Shown one piece after another: positions 1 through 7,029 of a stretch of 25,127 nt of DNA (positions are counted from its first letter, which is position 1; every line of letters begins with the position of its first letter). The DNA is taken from assembly GCA_947600345.1 (NCBI GenBank), contig CANQGC010000007.1, positions 1 to 25,127 of the forward strand, in the 5' to 3' direction. The translations under genes and the position numbers were made by a program. This DNA comes from an uncultured Clostridia bacterium (GTDB lineage Bacteria > Bacillota > Clostridia > Christensenellales > Aristaeellaceae). The notes under the pieces are model-generated. The model did no database searches. It was not told where the DNA came from and saw only the letters and a list, made by a program, of their open reading frames with translations.

Positions 1-349
1 GAATCCAAGGAACCTCAGGTTCCTTGGCAGGAATTCTCAAGGGACAGAGTCCCTTGAGCAGGTCCGGGCAGCGCCCGCCAGGTCTGGGCGGAGCCCAGCG
101 GGTCCGGGCAGAGCCCGGCATCCCCCGCGGCCCGCGGTATTCAATCAAAGCAATGGTAAGATGTACCAAGGCACCATCGCCTCCATACCGCGGGCCGCCC
201 GAAGCGAGTTTTGGTATGGAAAGCCAAAGGGCTTTCCATACCAAAGAGCAAACGAACGCCCCGCATCACGAACCGGTACCCCTTCCCCAACGTTCGCCAA
301 ACCCAACCCCCCTATCCAACGCACAAAATCCGCCCCTTCCGGGGCGGAT
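1..349. repeat. Family I multi-hairpin repeat, copy 1 (left end cut by window)
   Basis: This is a gene-free stretch packed with inverted repeats. In order: a 10-bp stem with loop TCA (5-27); a 10-bp stem with loop AGA (36-58); three consecutive 20-nt units (61-80, 81-100, 101-120), each a GGGC/GCCC hairpin with an AGC, GGA or AGA triloop; a 14-bp perfect long-range stem (127-140 with 185-198) enclosing a conserved AGGC-NCCATC-GCCT mini-hairpin; a 16-bp stem with loop AAAG (210-245); and a final 9-bp GC-rich stem (328-349). Copy 2 at 1767-2125 has the same parts in the same order, and copy 3 at 12616-12871 is an inverted, more diverged version. No convincing protein is encoded. Function unknown. 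Confidence 0.85.
325..349 (-). terminator. Rho-independent terminator of the L,D-transpeptidase gene
   Basis: Read on the minus strand, ATCCGCCCC and GGGGCGGAT form a 9-bp stem with a GGAA loop, followed by a short T-run. It lies about 60 bp downstream of the L,D-transpeptidase stop codon. The same hairpin follows the cupin gene in repeat copy 2, so the family I repeat carries its own terminator at the gene-proximal edge. Confidence 0.75.
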
Positions 350-410
350 CACCCCATCCCCATCCGCTTCTCTCCAATCCTCCACAACCAAGGCGCCCCT
401 CCGCCCAAGC

Positions 411-1631
411 TCATTCGATGACCACCTTCAACCCCTTCGGACAGTTCTCATACATCCATCGAATATCATCCACCGCCAGGCGGATGCAGCCGTGGGAGAC
501 GTTCTCGCCCAGGCTGGCCTTGGAGTTGGGCGTCGGATTCTTATCGCCCCTGTGGCGGAAGAGCACCGAGTGGAAGAAGTAATTCCCCTGAATCTTGAAC
601 GCGTAGCGCACCCAGACCTTCGAACTCTGCATGTAGTACCATTCGGCGATCGGGCCCTCGCAGTAGAAGGTGCCCTCGATAGTGGGCGTGCGCCGCGCGC
701 CGCAGGAGCACTTGAACCGCTTGACCGGCACGTTGTAGCCCGCGCCGTCCCAGCCCAGTATGTACACCCGGCTCTCGGCGCGCCTGACCAGCGCCGCGTA
801 GGGCATCACGTACTCGTCGGAGCGCGTCGCGCCCTTGGAGAACAGCGCGGCGCTGGTGGCCGCGTCGCAGCCGCCGGTCTGGGGCAGGGAATTCCTGCGC
901 TGGAAGTATCGCAGCGCCAGTTCCGTTCCGGCGCCGAAGCTGCCATCGGGGCCGGAGTATAGATAGCCCAGGGCGTGCAGGCGGCGCTGGATCAGCTTCA
1001 CGCCGTCGCCCGCGTCGCCCGGGGCGGCGGTCACCCAGGCGAAGTGGTACTCATCCACGAGGAAGCGGAACCAGTCCTCGGTCACCGCGCCGTCGCAGGG
1101 GATGTTCTCCGCGCTGTAGAGCGGCAGATCCACCGCCAGGTCCGCGGGCGCATCCATCGCGGCATAGGCCTCGTCGGAGCGCGCCTGCATCCACGCGGCG
1201 AAGTCCGCCACCGCCAGGCGCTGTAGCTCGACCACCGCGCCCTCGGTGGCCGCGCCGAAGCTGCCGTCGGGCTCGCTCTCGAGGAAGCCCCAGTCCCATA
1301 GCGGCTTTTGAAGCTCATAGACGAGGCCGCCGCGGCTGTCTCGCCGCAGGGGAAACGCGTCTCGCCGCAGCGCGGAGAGGAGCTCGGAGCTGATCTGGCC
1401 GCTCACCGCGAGCCCCAGCGCCTGCTGCGCCGAGCGGATGGCCTCCTCCGTGGCGGGGCCCATGACGCCATCCGCGCCGCCGGACAGGAAACCCGCCGCG
1501 ATCAGATCGAGCTGGAGCGCCTTTATGGCCTCTGGGCCAGGCAAGCCATCGGCGAGGGCGTCGTTGGAGGAGCAGGGAATCCAGGAAATCAGCAGGGCGA
1601 GCGCAAGCAGCGCGGCGGTAAGTCGGTGCAT
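411..1631 (-). CDS. Exported L,D-transpeptidase (YkuD) with three peptidoglycan-binding repeats
   Basis: A 406-residue protein predicted to make 3-3 cross-links or attach proteins in peptidoglycan outside the membrane. An N-terminal signal peptide (about residues 1-27, hydrophobic LTAALLALALLISW) is followed by three PG_binding_1-like repeats near residues 31-87, 100-150 and 207-262; the first and third keep the DGxMGPATEEAI / DGSFGAGTELAL pattern. The YkuD domain fills the C-terminus and ends in SHGCIRL (379-385), whose Cys382 is the catalytic nucleophile in this family, with an upstream FFHSV histidine. The start follows GAGAGG. The gene stands alone, between two copies of the family I hairpin repeat. 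A promoter is not clear in 1632-1766. The fold and catalytic motif are certain; the physiological partner is not visible. Confidence 0.93.
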   Translation of the reverse strand: MHRLTAALLALALLISWIPCSSNDALADGLPGPEAIKALQLDLIAAGFLSGGADGVMGPATEEAIRSAQQALGLAVSGQISSELLSALRRDAFPLRRDSRGGLVYELQKPLWDWGFLESEPDGSFGAATEGAVVELQRLAVADFAAWMQARSDEAYAAMDAPADLAVDLPLYSAENIPCDGAVTEDWFRFLVDEYHFAWVTAAPGDAGDGVKLIQRRLHALGYLYSGPDGSFGAGTELALRYFQRRNSLPQTGGCDAATSAALFSKGATRSDEYVMPYAALVRRAESRVYILGWDGAGYNVPVKRFKCSCGARRTPTIEGTFYCEGPIAEWYYMQSSKVWVRYAFKIQGNYFFHSVLFRHRGDKNPTPNSKASLGENVSHGCIRLAVDDIRWMYENCPKGLKVVIE

Positions 1632-1766
1632 CGTCGAGGGCCTCTCTTTCAGTGATAAAGAAACAGACCATCTTTAGACGCGCGCCCTGGAGAAAAGTTC
1701 CATTATTCCTGCAAAAATTTTATAAACTGGAGGAATCAAGTCATTTCGCCCACCCCTCGTCCCCCC
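1632..1766. other. Intergenic upstream region of the L,D-transpeptidase gene
   Basis: This is AT-richer than its surroundings and must contain the promoter of the minus-strand L,D-transpeptidase gene. Several TATAAA/AATAAT-like hexamers occur, but none is paired with a good -35 at 16-18 bp, so no promoter is called. Confidence 0.4.
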
Positions 1767-2125
1767 AGAAGGGAGAATCCAAGGAACCTCAGGTTCCTTG
1801 GCAAGGATTCTCAAGGGACAGAGTCCCTTGAGCAGGTCCGGGCAGAGCCCGCCGGGTCTGGGCGGAGCCCAGCGGGTCCGGGCAGAGCCCGGCGTCACCC
1901 CAGCGGCCCGCGGTATTCAATCAAAGCGATGATAAGATGCACCAAGGCACCATCGCCTCCATACCGCGGGCCGCTCGAAGCGAGTTTTGGTTTGGAAAGC
2001 CGGATGGCTTTCCAAACCAAAGAGCAAACGAACGCCCCGCATCACGAACCGGTACCCCTTCCCCAACGTTCGCCAAACAGAAACACCCCCATCCAACGCA
2101 AAAATCCGCCCCTTCCGGGGCGGAT
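1767..2125. repeat. Family I multi-hairpin repeat, copy 2
   Basis: Direct copy of the repeat at 1-349. The stems are at 1779-1801 (loop TCA), 1810-1832 (loop AGA), three 20-nt GGGC/GCCC units at 1835-1894, the long-range 14-bp stem 1903-1916/1961-1974, the 16-bp stem 1986-2001/2006-2021 (loop GGAT) and the terminal GC stem 2104-2125. Relative to copy 1, the 16-bp stem carries a T-A to A-T compensatory pair change (GGTATGG/CCATACC here reads GGTTTGG/CCAAACC), which argues that the fold rather than the primary sequence is conserved. The left edge, AGAAGGGAGA, also recurs at the matching edge of copy 3. Confidence 0.88.
2100..2125 (-). terminator. Rho-independent terminator of the cupin gene
   Basis: On the minus strand, ATCCGCCCC-GGAA-GGGGCGGAT is followed by five Ts. 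It lies about 50 bp after the cupin stop codon and is the same hairpin as the one ending the L,D-transpeptidase gene. Confidence 0.8.
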
Positions 2126-2174
2126 CATAACAACCTCATCCGCTTTCCAATTCCTCAGCGACAAAGCCCCCACC

Positions 2175-2531
2175 TCAGCCCGGCATGACGGCGTCCGCCG
2201 CGGTGTAGCCCTCGAGCGAGTTCTCCTTCACCTGGATGCATAGATACTTGATGCCACTGTCGGCGGCGGCGGAGAGCTGCCGCTTCGCCGCGGGGGAGAC
2301 GCGCAGGAAGTCGTTCGCCGCGAGCTCCACCTTCTCGCCGTCGATCGTCATGCAGCCCTTGCCCTCGAGCACGATGTAGATCTCCTCGTTCTGCCTGTGC
2401 GCATGCACAAAGGGCACGCCCGCGCCCGCCGGCATGGCGTTCACGCTGATCTCCGCGCCCGTCAGCCCCAACTGGTCGTGCAACTCGACCCGGCCCGCCG
2501 CGGGTACGTTCACCTTCTGATAGTTTGCCAT
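2175..2531 (-). CDS. Small single-domain cupin protein
   Basis: A 118-residue cupin. Motif 1 is well formed (FVHAHRQNEEIYIVLEGKG), giving the HxH-x4-E metal ligands. Motif 2 (ANDFLRVSPAAKRQL) lacks the usual histidine. Proteins of this size and pattern are usually metal-binding stress or sugar-related cupins of unknown substrate, and no reaction can be assigned. The start chosen is the ATG at 2531, 6 nt after GGAGGTG; an in-frame GTG upstream overlaps that ribosome binding site and is rejected. It has a perfect consensus promoter overlapped by two palindromes, and the Rrf2-type regulator gene lies immediately upstream on the same strand, so it is probably that regulator's target. Confidence 0.85.
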   Translation of the reverse strand: MANYQKVNVPAAGRVELHDQLGLTGAEISVNAMPAGAGVPFVHAHRQNEEIYIVLEGKGCMTIDGEKVELAANDFLRVSPAAKRQLSAAADSGIKYLCIQVKENSLEGYTAADAVMPG

Positions 2532-2554
2532 GGAAGACACCTCCGGGATATATA

Positions 2555-2577
2555 GTTGTAATCTTTTCGATTACAAC
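2555..2577. promoter_or_regulatory. Palindromic operator 1 of the cupin promoter
   Basis: A 23-bp perfect-arm inverted repeat, GTTGTAA-N9-TTACAAC, lies just downstream of the -10 box, where binding would block initiation. It has the same architecture as the second palindrome at 2597-2619. The two centres are 42 bp apart, four helical turns. Confidence 0.7.
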
Positions 2578-2580
2578 GTA

Positions 2581-2609
2581 ATTATAGCACACCATCGCTG
2601 TAATGTCAA
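2581..2609 (-). promoter_or_regulatory. Consensus sigma-A promoter of the cupin gene
   Basis: On the minus strand: TTGACA (2604-2609), a 17-bp spacer and TATAAT (2581-2586). Both hexamers are perfect consensus. Such a strong promoter would need a repressor to be regulated, and both flanking palindromes are placed for that. Confidence 0.85.
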
Positions 2610-2619
2610 CGGTTACAGC
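2597..2619. promoter_or_regulatory. Palindromic operator 2 overlapping the cupin -35 box
   Basis: GCTGTAA-N9-TTACAGC, 23 bp, covers the TTGACA -35 hexamer. Shared with operator 1 is the form GYTGTAA-N9-TTACARC, so one dimeric regulator should recognise both. The adjacent Rrf2-family gene is the natural candidate. Confidence 0.65.
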
Positions 2620-2632
2620 AAATTTTCTGCGC

Positions 2633-2658
2633 AAAAAACCCGCTCCCAGCGAAGCGGG
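2633..2658 (-). terminator. Terminator of the Rrf2-family regulator gene
   Basis: On the minus strand CCCGCT and AGCGGG pair around an 8-nt loop and are followed by six Ts. It begins 10 bp after the regulator's stop codon and separates it from the cupin promoter. Confidence 0.8.
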
Positions 2659-2667
2659 CGAACGGTG

Positions 2668-3093
2668 CTACTCCAGCGCCTCCAGTTGCCCCTGTAGATC
2701 GGCGAGGGTGACGGACTTCAGCTCGTCCTCCATCGCCGCCTGCGCGGCCAGGAGGTGCCCGTCCAGCACGGCGTGTATGTTCCGCCCGACGGGGCACTGA
2801 GGGTTCGGCTGGTCGTGGAAGTTGAACAGGCTGCCCTCCACGCTGTCGACGGCCCGGTACACGTCGTAGAGGGTGATCTCCCCGGCTTCCCTGGCCAGGC
2901 GCGCGCCGCCGCTTCCGGCCCGGACCTCCACCAGCCCCGCGGCCTTCAGGCGCAATAGCGTCCTGCGAATCACCACGGGATTGACGTTGACGCTCGAGGC
3001 GATGAAGTCCGACGTCATCTTGCATTCGCCCCCCAGGGCGAGGATCGCGAGCATCGCATGCACCGCCACCGTAAACCGCGATGTGATCTTCAT
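2668..3093 (-). CDS. Rrf2-family transcriptional regulator (YwnA-like)
   Basis: A 141-residue winged-helix regulator. The N-terminus MKITSRFTVAVHAMLAIL, the recognition region (MTSDFIASSVNVNPVVIRRTLLRLKAAGLV) and the wing (GSGGARLAREAGEITLYDVYRAV) are typical of Rrf2. It lacks the three-cysteine Fe-S cluster motif of IscR/NsrR; the only downstream cysteine is in NPQCPVGRNIH, a segment I associate with the YwnA-like subgroup. It is therefore more likely to sense thiol or electrophile stress, or a small molecule, than to carry a cluster (inference). The ATG at 3093 follows GGGGG; reading further upstream gives non-conserved sequence. It likely controls the cupin gene downstream through the paired palindromes. 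Confidence 0.9.
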   Translation of the reverse strand: MKITSRFTVAVHAMLAILALGGECKMTSDFIASSVNVNPVVIRRTLLRLKAAGLVEVRAGSGGARLAREAGEITLYDVYRAVDSVEGSLFNFHDQPNPQCPVGRNIHAVLDGHLLAAQAAMEDELKSVTLADLQGQLEALE

Positions 3094-3148
3094 TTCGTCC
3101 CCCCTGACCCCGCGCAGCCCGCCCGGAACCTGCCGTCCGAACGACTCC

Positions 3149-3177
3149 ATTTTAGCACATCCCATCCGGGGGCGCAA
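3149..3177 (-). promoter_or_regulatory. Promoter of the Rrf2-family gene
   Basis: On the minus strand: TTGCGC (3172-3177), a 17-bp spacer and TAAAAT (3149-3154), about 55 bp upstream of the start codon. Confidence 0.6.
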
Positions 3178-3183
3178 TAGCAA

Positions 3184-3226
3184 AAGCCGCCCGCGCGGGG
3201 AAGCGCCGGGCGGGCGCGGCGTTTTT
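3184..3226 (+). terminator. GC-rich stem-loop with T-run in the divergent intergenic region
   Basis: GCCGC-CCGC pairs with GCGG-(GC)-GCGGC and is followed by GTTTTT on the plus strand. No plus-strand gene ends here, since the flanking genes diverge. It could stop antisense transcripts arriving from the left or lie upstream of the kinase promoter by chance. Confidence 0.4.
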
Positions 3227-3247
3227 CCCGAAAACATCGCCCCGCTA

Positions 3248-3276
3248 TGGAAATCCGGCGCGCCATATGGTATAAT
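3248..3276 (+). promoter_or_regulatory. Extended -10 promoter of the hybrid kinase gene
   Basis: TATAAT (3271-3276) is preceded by TG in the extended -10 position (TGGTATAAT). The -35 at 17 bp is weak (TGGAAA). It lies about 70 bp upstream of the start codon. Confidence 0.6.
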
Positions 3277-3346
3277 GAATGTAAGCAAGATGTTGCGTTT
3301 GTGGACGCTTTCTTTAAATACCGCCACTGGCCGGGAGGTGTTGCGC

Positions 3347-5404
3347 ATGGATTGGCGGGGCGCGCTTACGCCCAGGAGCAATAAGAAACAAATCCTTCTT
3401 CCGCTGATCACGGTCCTGATCGGGACGATCTTTACGATCGTGGCGCTGGCGGCATACAGAAACTATGAGGTGACGATCACCCGCTCCAAGCTGGAGCTGG
3501 ACGCGATGACCTACGCGGAGCATATGCGGGCGGACATCGTGAACGGAATCGGCGTCACGAGTGCGCTGGAAGAGATCATCGTCAGCAACGATGGCTACAT
3601 CAACCGCTTCCCCACGGTGGCGGAGGACCTGATGACGGATGTGATCCAGAGCATCCAGATCGCGCCCGGGGGCTTCGTGCGGGAGATCTATCCGGCGGAA
3701 GGAAACGAGGCCGGCAAGATGGACCTGATCAACGACCCCGACCGCGGAGAAATCTCGCGATACGCCCGGGACAACCACGTGATGATCGTGCAGGGGCCGT
3801 TTTCCCTGCGGCAGGGCGGCGAGGGCATCGCGGTTCGAAACCCGGTCTACCTGGAAGGGGAGGACGGAAGCGAGGAGTTCTGGGGCTTCACGATCGTGAT
3901 CATCCGCGTGCCGGAGATCTTCTCGGAGGCGGTGAGCGGCCTCACGGGCTTCGGCTACGACTTTCGGCTGTCGAAGACCGCCTCCCCGTGGGACAGAACT
4001 TTTGAGGAGGTTTCCAGCGCGGGCGCGGTGGCGGCGGACGCCGCTTCCTACCTGTTTGAGATGGGGGACAGCCAATGGAAGCTGGAGGTCTCCCCCTCGG
4101 GCGGTTGGTATAGCGGGCCCAACCTGCTGCTGCTGTTCGGAATCGGCATGGTCGTCGTACTGCTGCTGGCGGGGCTCGAGTACGTGCTGTTGGTTCAGAG
4201 CGACTACCGGGAAAGGGTGAAGCAGAGCGAAAGGCTGGAGGAGGCGCTCGCCGCGGCGCAGGCCGCGAACCGGGCGAAGACCTACTTCCTGAACAACATG
4301 TCCCACGACCTGCGCACGCCGCTGAACGCGATCCTGGGGTATGCCCGGCTGCTCGAACAGGAGCGGGGATTGCCGGACAGGGTGAACGGCCATCTCCGCA
4401 AGATCGAGGATTCCGGCGAACACCTGCTGTCCATACTGAACAACATGCTGGACATGGCGTGCATGGAGAGCGGGGAGGTGACGCTGGAGGAGGAGGAATA
4501 TTTCATCGATCCGAACCTGCCGCTGAAGGATCGCTTCGCCGAGACGATTCGGAAGAAGGGCATCCGCTTCACGCAGGACGTCGCGGTGGAGCACCACTAT
4601 GTGCTCCTGGACCGCGCAAAGGTCGAGCAGATCTATGCCAATCTGATCGAGAATGCGATCAAGTATACGCCCGAGGGCGGAAGCGTCCGCGTCGAGCTGC
4701 GGGAGCTGCCCTGCGAAAGGGAGGGATACGCCACCTACCAGACCACGGTGTCCGACGATGGAATCGGAATGAGCGAGGAATTCCAGGCGCACCTGTTCGA
4801 ATCCTTCTCCCGGGAGCGCAATACCACGCAGAGCAAGATCATCGGCACCGGCCTGGGCCTGGCGATCGTCAGGCGGCTCGTGGACATGATGGGCGGCACG
4901 ATCGAGGTCGAGAGCAAGCCGGGGAAGGGGAGCGCGTTCCGCGTCACTCTGACGCACCGAATTGCCGACCGCCCAGGGGAGTCCGCGGTTTCGGAGCCGG
5001 AGGACAATTCAGACGTGCTTCCGGGAAGGAGAATCCTCCTCGCCGAGGACAACGAGCTGAACGCCGAGATCACGATGGCGCTCCTGGAGGACATGGGCGT
5101 CCAGTCGGAGCGGGCGGAGGACGGCGCGGCCTGCGTCGAGATGCTGCAGGAGGCGGAGCCGGGATACTACGACCTGATCCTCATGGACATCCAGATGCCG
5201 AACATGGACGGCTACGAGGCGACGCGGCGAATCAGGGCCATGACGGACGCGGCCAAGTCGCGCATCCCAATCGTCGCCCTGACGGCGAACACATTCGAGG
5301 AGGACCGAAAAAAATCCTTCGAAGCGGGCATGAACAGCCACCTCGCCAAGCCAATCGACACCGCCAAGCTGAGGGAGGCGCTGACCTCCCTCCTCCGGAG
5401 ATAG
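3347..5404 (+). CDS. Membrane-bound hybrid sensor histidine kinase with CHASE-like sensor and receiver
   Basis: A 685-residue hybrid kinase. Transmembrane helix 1 (~15-37) is followed by an extracytoplasmic CHASE-like domain (~38-255, with FVREIYPAEGNEAG and DNHVMIVQGPFSLRQGGEGIAVRNPV), helix 2 (~260-284), a short coiled coil, HisKA with MSHDLRTPLN (phospho-acceptor His320), a HATPase domain with NLIENAIKYTPEGG, DDGIGM and GTGLGLAIV, and a C-terminal receiver with phospho-acceptor Asp614 (LILMDIQMPNMDGYEA) and a LAKP lysine. The ATG at 3347 follows GGGAGGTG at 7 nt; the frame stays open upstream, but the N-terminal signal anchor starts here. No DNA-binding response regulator or HPt gene is adjacent, so the output partner is elsewhere. 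The ligand is unknown. Confidence 0.93.
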   Translation: MDWRGALTPRSNKKQILLPLITVLIGTIFTIVALAAYRNYEVTITRSKLELDAMTYAEHMRADIVNGIGVTSALEEIIVSNDGYINRFPTVAEDLMTDVIQSIQIAPGGFVREIYPAEGNEAGKMDLINDPDRGEISRYARDNHVMIVQGPFSLRQGGEGIAVRNPVYLEGEDGSEEFWGFTIVIIRVPEIFSEAVSGLTGFGYDFRLSKTASPWDRTFEEVSSAGAVAADAASYLFEMGDSQWKLEVSPSGGWYSGPNLLLLFGIGMVVVLLLAGLEYVLLVQSDYRERVKQSERLEEALAAAQAANRAKTYFLNNMSHDLRTPLNAILGYARLLEQERGLPDRVNGHLRKIEDSGEHLLSILNNMLDMACMESGEVTLEEEEYFIDPNLPLKDRFAETIRKKGIRFTQDVAVEHHYVLLDRAKVEQIYANLIENAIKYTPEGGSVRVELRELPCEREGYATYQTTVSDDGIGMSEEFQAHLFESFSRERNTTQSKIIGTGLGLAIVRRLVDMMGGTIEVESKPGKGSAFRVTLTHRIADRPGESAVSEPEDNSDVLPGRRILLAEDNELNAEITMALLEDMGVQSERAEDGAACVEMLQEAEPGYYDLILMDIQMPNMDGYEATRRIRAMTDAAKSRIPIVALTANTFEEDRKKSFEAGMNSHLAKPIDTAKLREALTSLLRR

Positions 5405-5433
5405 CGGAAATCCTTCGAGAGGCGCGCAACCGC

Positions 5434-5973
5434 CTACTTTAACAGCCGGACGCGGGATTTCTCCTTTTGAATGTAGATCTTATAGATCAGCTCGATCTCA
5501 AAGGCGGTCGTGGGGGGCAGCGCAGCCACCAGCTTCTGATAGGTCTTGCGCGTGTAGCGAATCTTGATCAAATTCTGCGCGGGCGCGACGTCGTTGATGT
5601 GCGAGGATTCGTCGCTGCTCAGTCGCCGGTCCGTCAACACGAAGAAGTGAACCTTGTAGGCGACCACCCCGTTCCCGTGCATGTAGTATGCGTATTGAAT
5701 CCGGGGATAGTCCGAGTATTTCATCCGAACTCCCTTTCGGAAGAGGGGCCTGTACGTCACGCCTTCTTCATCAAAGGTGATGAGCAGACACCAGCGAGGC
5801 GTAATGCAGCACATGGTGATCACAACGATTAAATGCATGGGCAAGATTGCCAAGCAACCGGCGATTTCAACCCCAACCAAAAAGCAAAGGAGAAGCAAGG
5901 CGAACATATATGCGATCAATCCTATGGCTGTATATGTTAGCACGCGATTTGCCAACAAGGTGCATTTCTTCAC
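5434..5973 (-). CDS. Uncharacterised membrane protein with two N-terminal helices
   Basis: A 179-residue protein that I do not recognise. Residues ~10-35 and ~37-58 are strongly hydrophobic (IGLIAYMFALLLLCFLVG; GCLAILPMHLIVVITMCCI) and form a hairpin in the membrane. The rest is a basic, beta-rich cytosolic domain (LLITFDEEGVTYRPLFRKGVRMKYSDYPRIQYAYY...) that resembles the bacterial PH-like regions of small two-helix membrane proteins by pattern only. It ends in a basic helix. The GTG at 5973 is preferred, since GGGGG sits 8 nt upstream; an in-frame TTG at 5979 is too close to it. The gene is AT-richer than its neighbours, which suggests transfer. It converges with the kinase gene, with 29 bp between the stops and no obvious terminator. 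Confidence 0.7.
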   Translation of the reverse strand: MKKCTLLANRVLTYTAIGLIAYMFALLLLCFLVGVEIAGCLAILPMHLIVVITMCCITPRWCLLITFDEEGVTYRPLFRKGVRMKYSDYPRIQYAYYMHGNGVVAYKVHFFVLTDRRLSSDESSHINDVAPAQNLIKIRYTRKTYQKLVAALPPTTAFEIELIYKIYIQKEKSRVRLLK

Positions 5974-6092
5974 GGACAATTCCCCCTCATCCGCCGTTTC
6001 ACCGTCACCGATAATAATTAGACGGCAATCAAGAGCCCAAAGTGGCGATAATACTCAATTTTAGTGTTTCCGCATACGCTTGTCAAGCCATA

Positions 6093-6180
6093 GAAAAAGC
6101 CGCCCTTCCGAGCGACTTGTGGTGGTCTGCATTGAACTCGAACCGATGCCCCCACGGTAAGGGTGCGGTGCTCTCTTTAT
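6093..6180 (-). pseudogene. tRNA-like fragment A (3' two-thirds with CCA) plus terminator
   Basis: On the minus strand the sequence contains a tRNA-style T arm (ATCGG-TTCGAGT-TCAAT, one C-A mismatch), an acceptor 3' strand GCAGACC, discriminator A, encoded CCA and an anticodon-arm-like hairpin with loop CCCTTAC (would read CTT, but position 33 is C rather than U). The D arm and 5' acceptor strand cannot be found, so this is not a functional tRNA of normal form. A GCCGCCC/GAGCGAC stem plus five Ts follows directly. The same block recurs at 12356-12434. It lies just 3' of the YjdF-type gene. Confidence 0.6.
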
Positions 6181-6214
6181 TGAATCGGTCTTATCGAATA
6201 TAGCGCATTTGGCT

Positions 6215-7021
6215 TCAAGCGCTTCTATTCGTTTTTTTGACAATCAAGAAATCCTCGATGAAGCTGCCGCCTTTTTGCGCCGTATAATAGTAGTCGAGGA
6301 CGGAGAACAGTGCCGCTCCAATGAAATTTACGAGGAGGTCCTCCATCGTGTCGATCAGGCCGATGTCCAGATAGCCCGCGATGCCCAATGCCTTTCCGTT
6401 CACCAGCGTGCTTTGAATGTCGGGAATTACGATTCGGATGTTTGCCTTGCTGGGATCCAGCAGCGTGGAGGAGATGGTCTGCACAACCGTGTCCTTCTGC
6501 ATATCCAGGAGAAAGATCCGGTCCATGCCAAATTCGAAGAATTCCCATAGCACGCCGATCGTCATCGAAAAGCAGAAGGCGACCAGCGCCATGAACACAG
6601 GGGACAGCTCGAATTTCAGGTTGGGCTTATTGTTCAGAATCTCGACGAGGGAGAAGCCGGCCGCGCCACAGAGGAAGCCGTTGACGGTGTGCAAAATCGC
6701 GTCCCAATGGGGAATGCGCTGGTAAAATGCCTGCACCTCGCCGAGTATTTCCGCGGCAAAGACAAAGCAAATCAGGACAATTTCAAGCTTTGACGGGAAA
6801 TGCACGCGAAAGGTGACCTGGACGATCTGCGGCAACAGCAGCAGGAATAGCGTGAGCAGGCACAGGAGAACATCCTCATATTTCTGCCCCAATAGTTTGA
6901 TGATCAGCGTCACGATGACGAGCAGGCGCAGTATGAGATAGACGCAGAACGCCCCCTTGTTCTGCGTCATCTCCCGCCAGACCGTCTTTAGAAATGTCTT
7001 TCGCTTCCATGCTTTCTTCAT
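6215..7021 (-). CDS. YjdF/DUF2238-type multi-pass membrane protein
   Basis: A 268-residue integral membrane protein with about six hydrophobic segments (for example ~24-43, 50-70, 80-98, 118-135, 150-172 and 230-248). The segment RIPHWDAILHTVNGFLCGAAGFSLVEILN and the later VLWEFFEFGMD are the conserved polar-in-membrane motifs of the YjdF (DUF2238) family, whose function is unknown. The ATG at 7021 is chosen because the reading upstream of it runs into the preceding gene. It follows the radical SAM gene by 8 bp on the same strand, so the two are co-transcribed and may act on the same substrate. The conserved His, Asp and Glu residues in helices hint at a catalytic or metal role, but this is inference. 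Confidence 0.82.
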   Translation of the reverse strand: MKKAWKRKTFLKTVWREMTQNKGAFCVYLILRLLVIVTLIIKLLGQKYEDVLLCLLTLFLLLLPQIVQVTFRVHFPSKLEIVLICFVFAAEILGEVQAFYQRIPHWDAILHTVNGFLCGAAGFSLVEILNNKPNLKFELSPVFMALVAFCFSMTIGVLWEFFEFGMDRIFLLDMQKDTVVQTISSTLLDPSKANIRIVIPDIQSTLVNGKALGIAGYLDIGLIDTMEDLLVNFIGAALFSVLDYYYTAQKGGSFIEDFLIVKKTNRSA

Positions 7022-7029
7022 GACACGCC

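Noticed and set aside
1..349. Possible CRISPR array, because of the regularly spaced 20-nt units
   Set aside because: The units are contiguous hairpins without unique spacers, and no cas gene is present.
24..962. Plus-strand open frame across repeat copy 1 and opposite the L,D-transpeptidase gene
   Set aside because: The first part translates hairpin DNA and the rest is antisense to a gene with an intact catalytic motif.
1767..2125. Possible insertion sequence or MITE with terminal inverted repeats
   Set aside because: The ends are internal hairpins rather than a matching terminal pair, no target-site duplication is evident and no transposase lies in the window. A MITE origin is not excluded.
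3314..4957. Long minus-strand open frame opposite the hybrid kinase
   Set aside because: The plus strand carries clear kinase motifs; the antisense translation is compositionally biased and has no ribosome binding site.
6093..6180. Intact tRNA gene (Lys-CTT)
   Set aside because: There is no 5' acceptor partner for GCAGACC, no D arm, and position 33 is not U.
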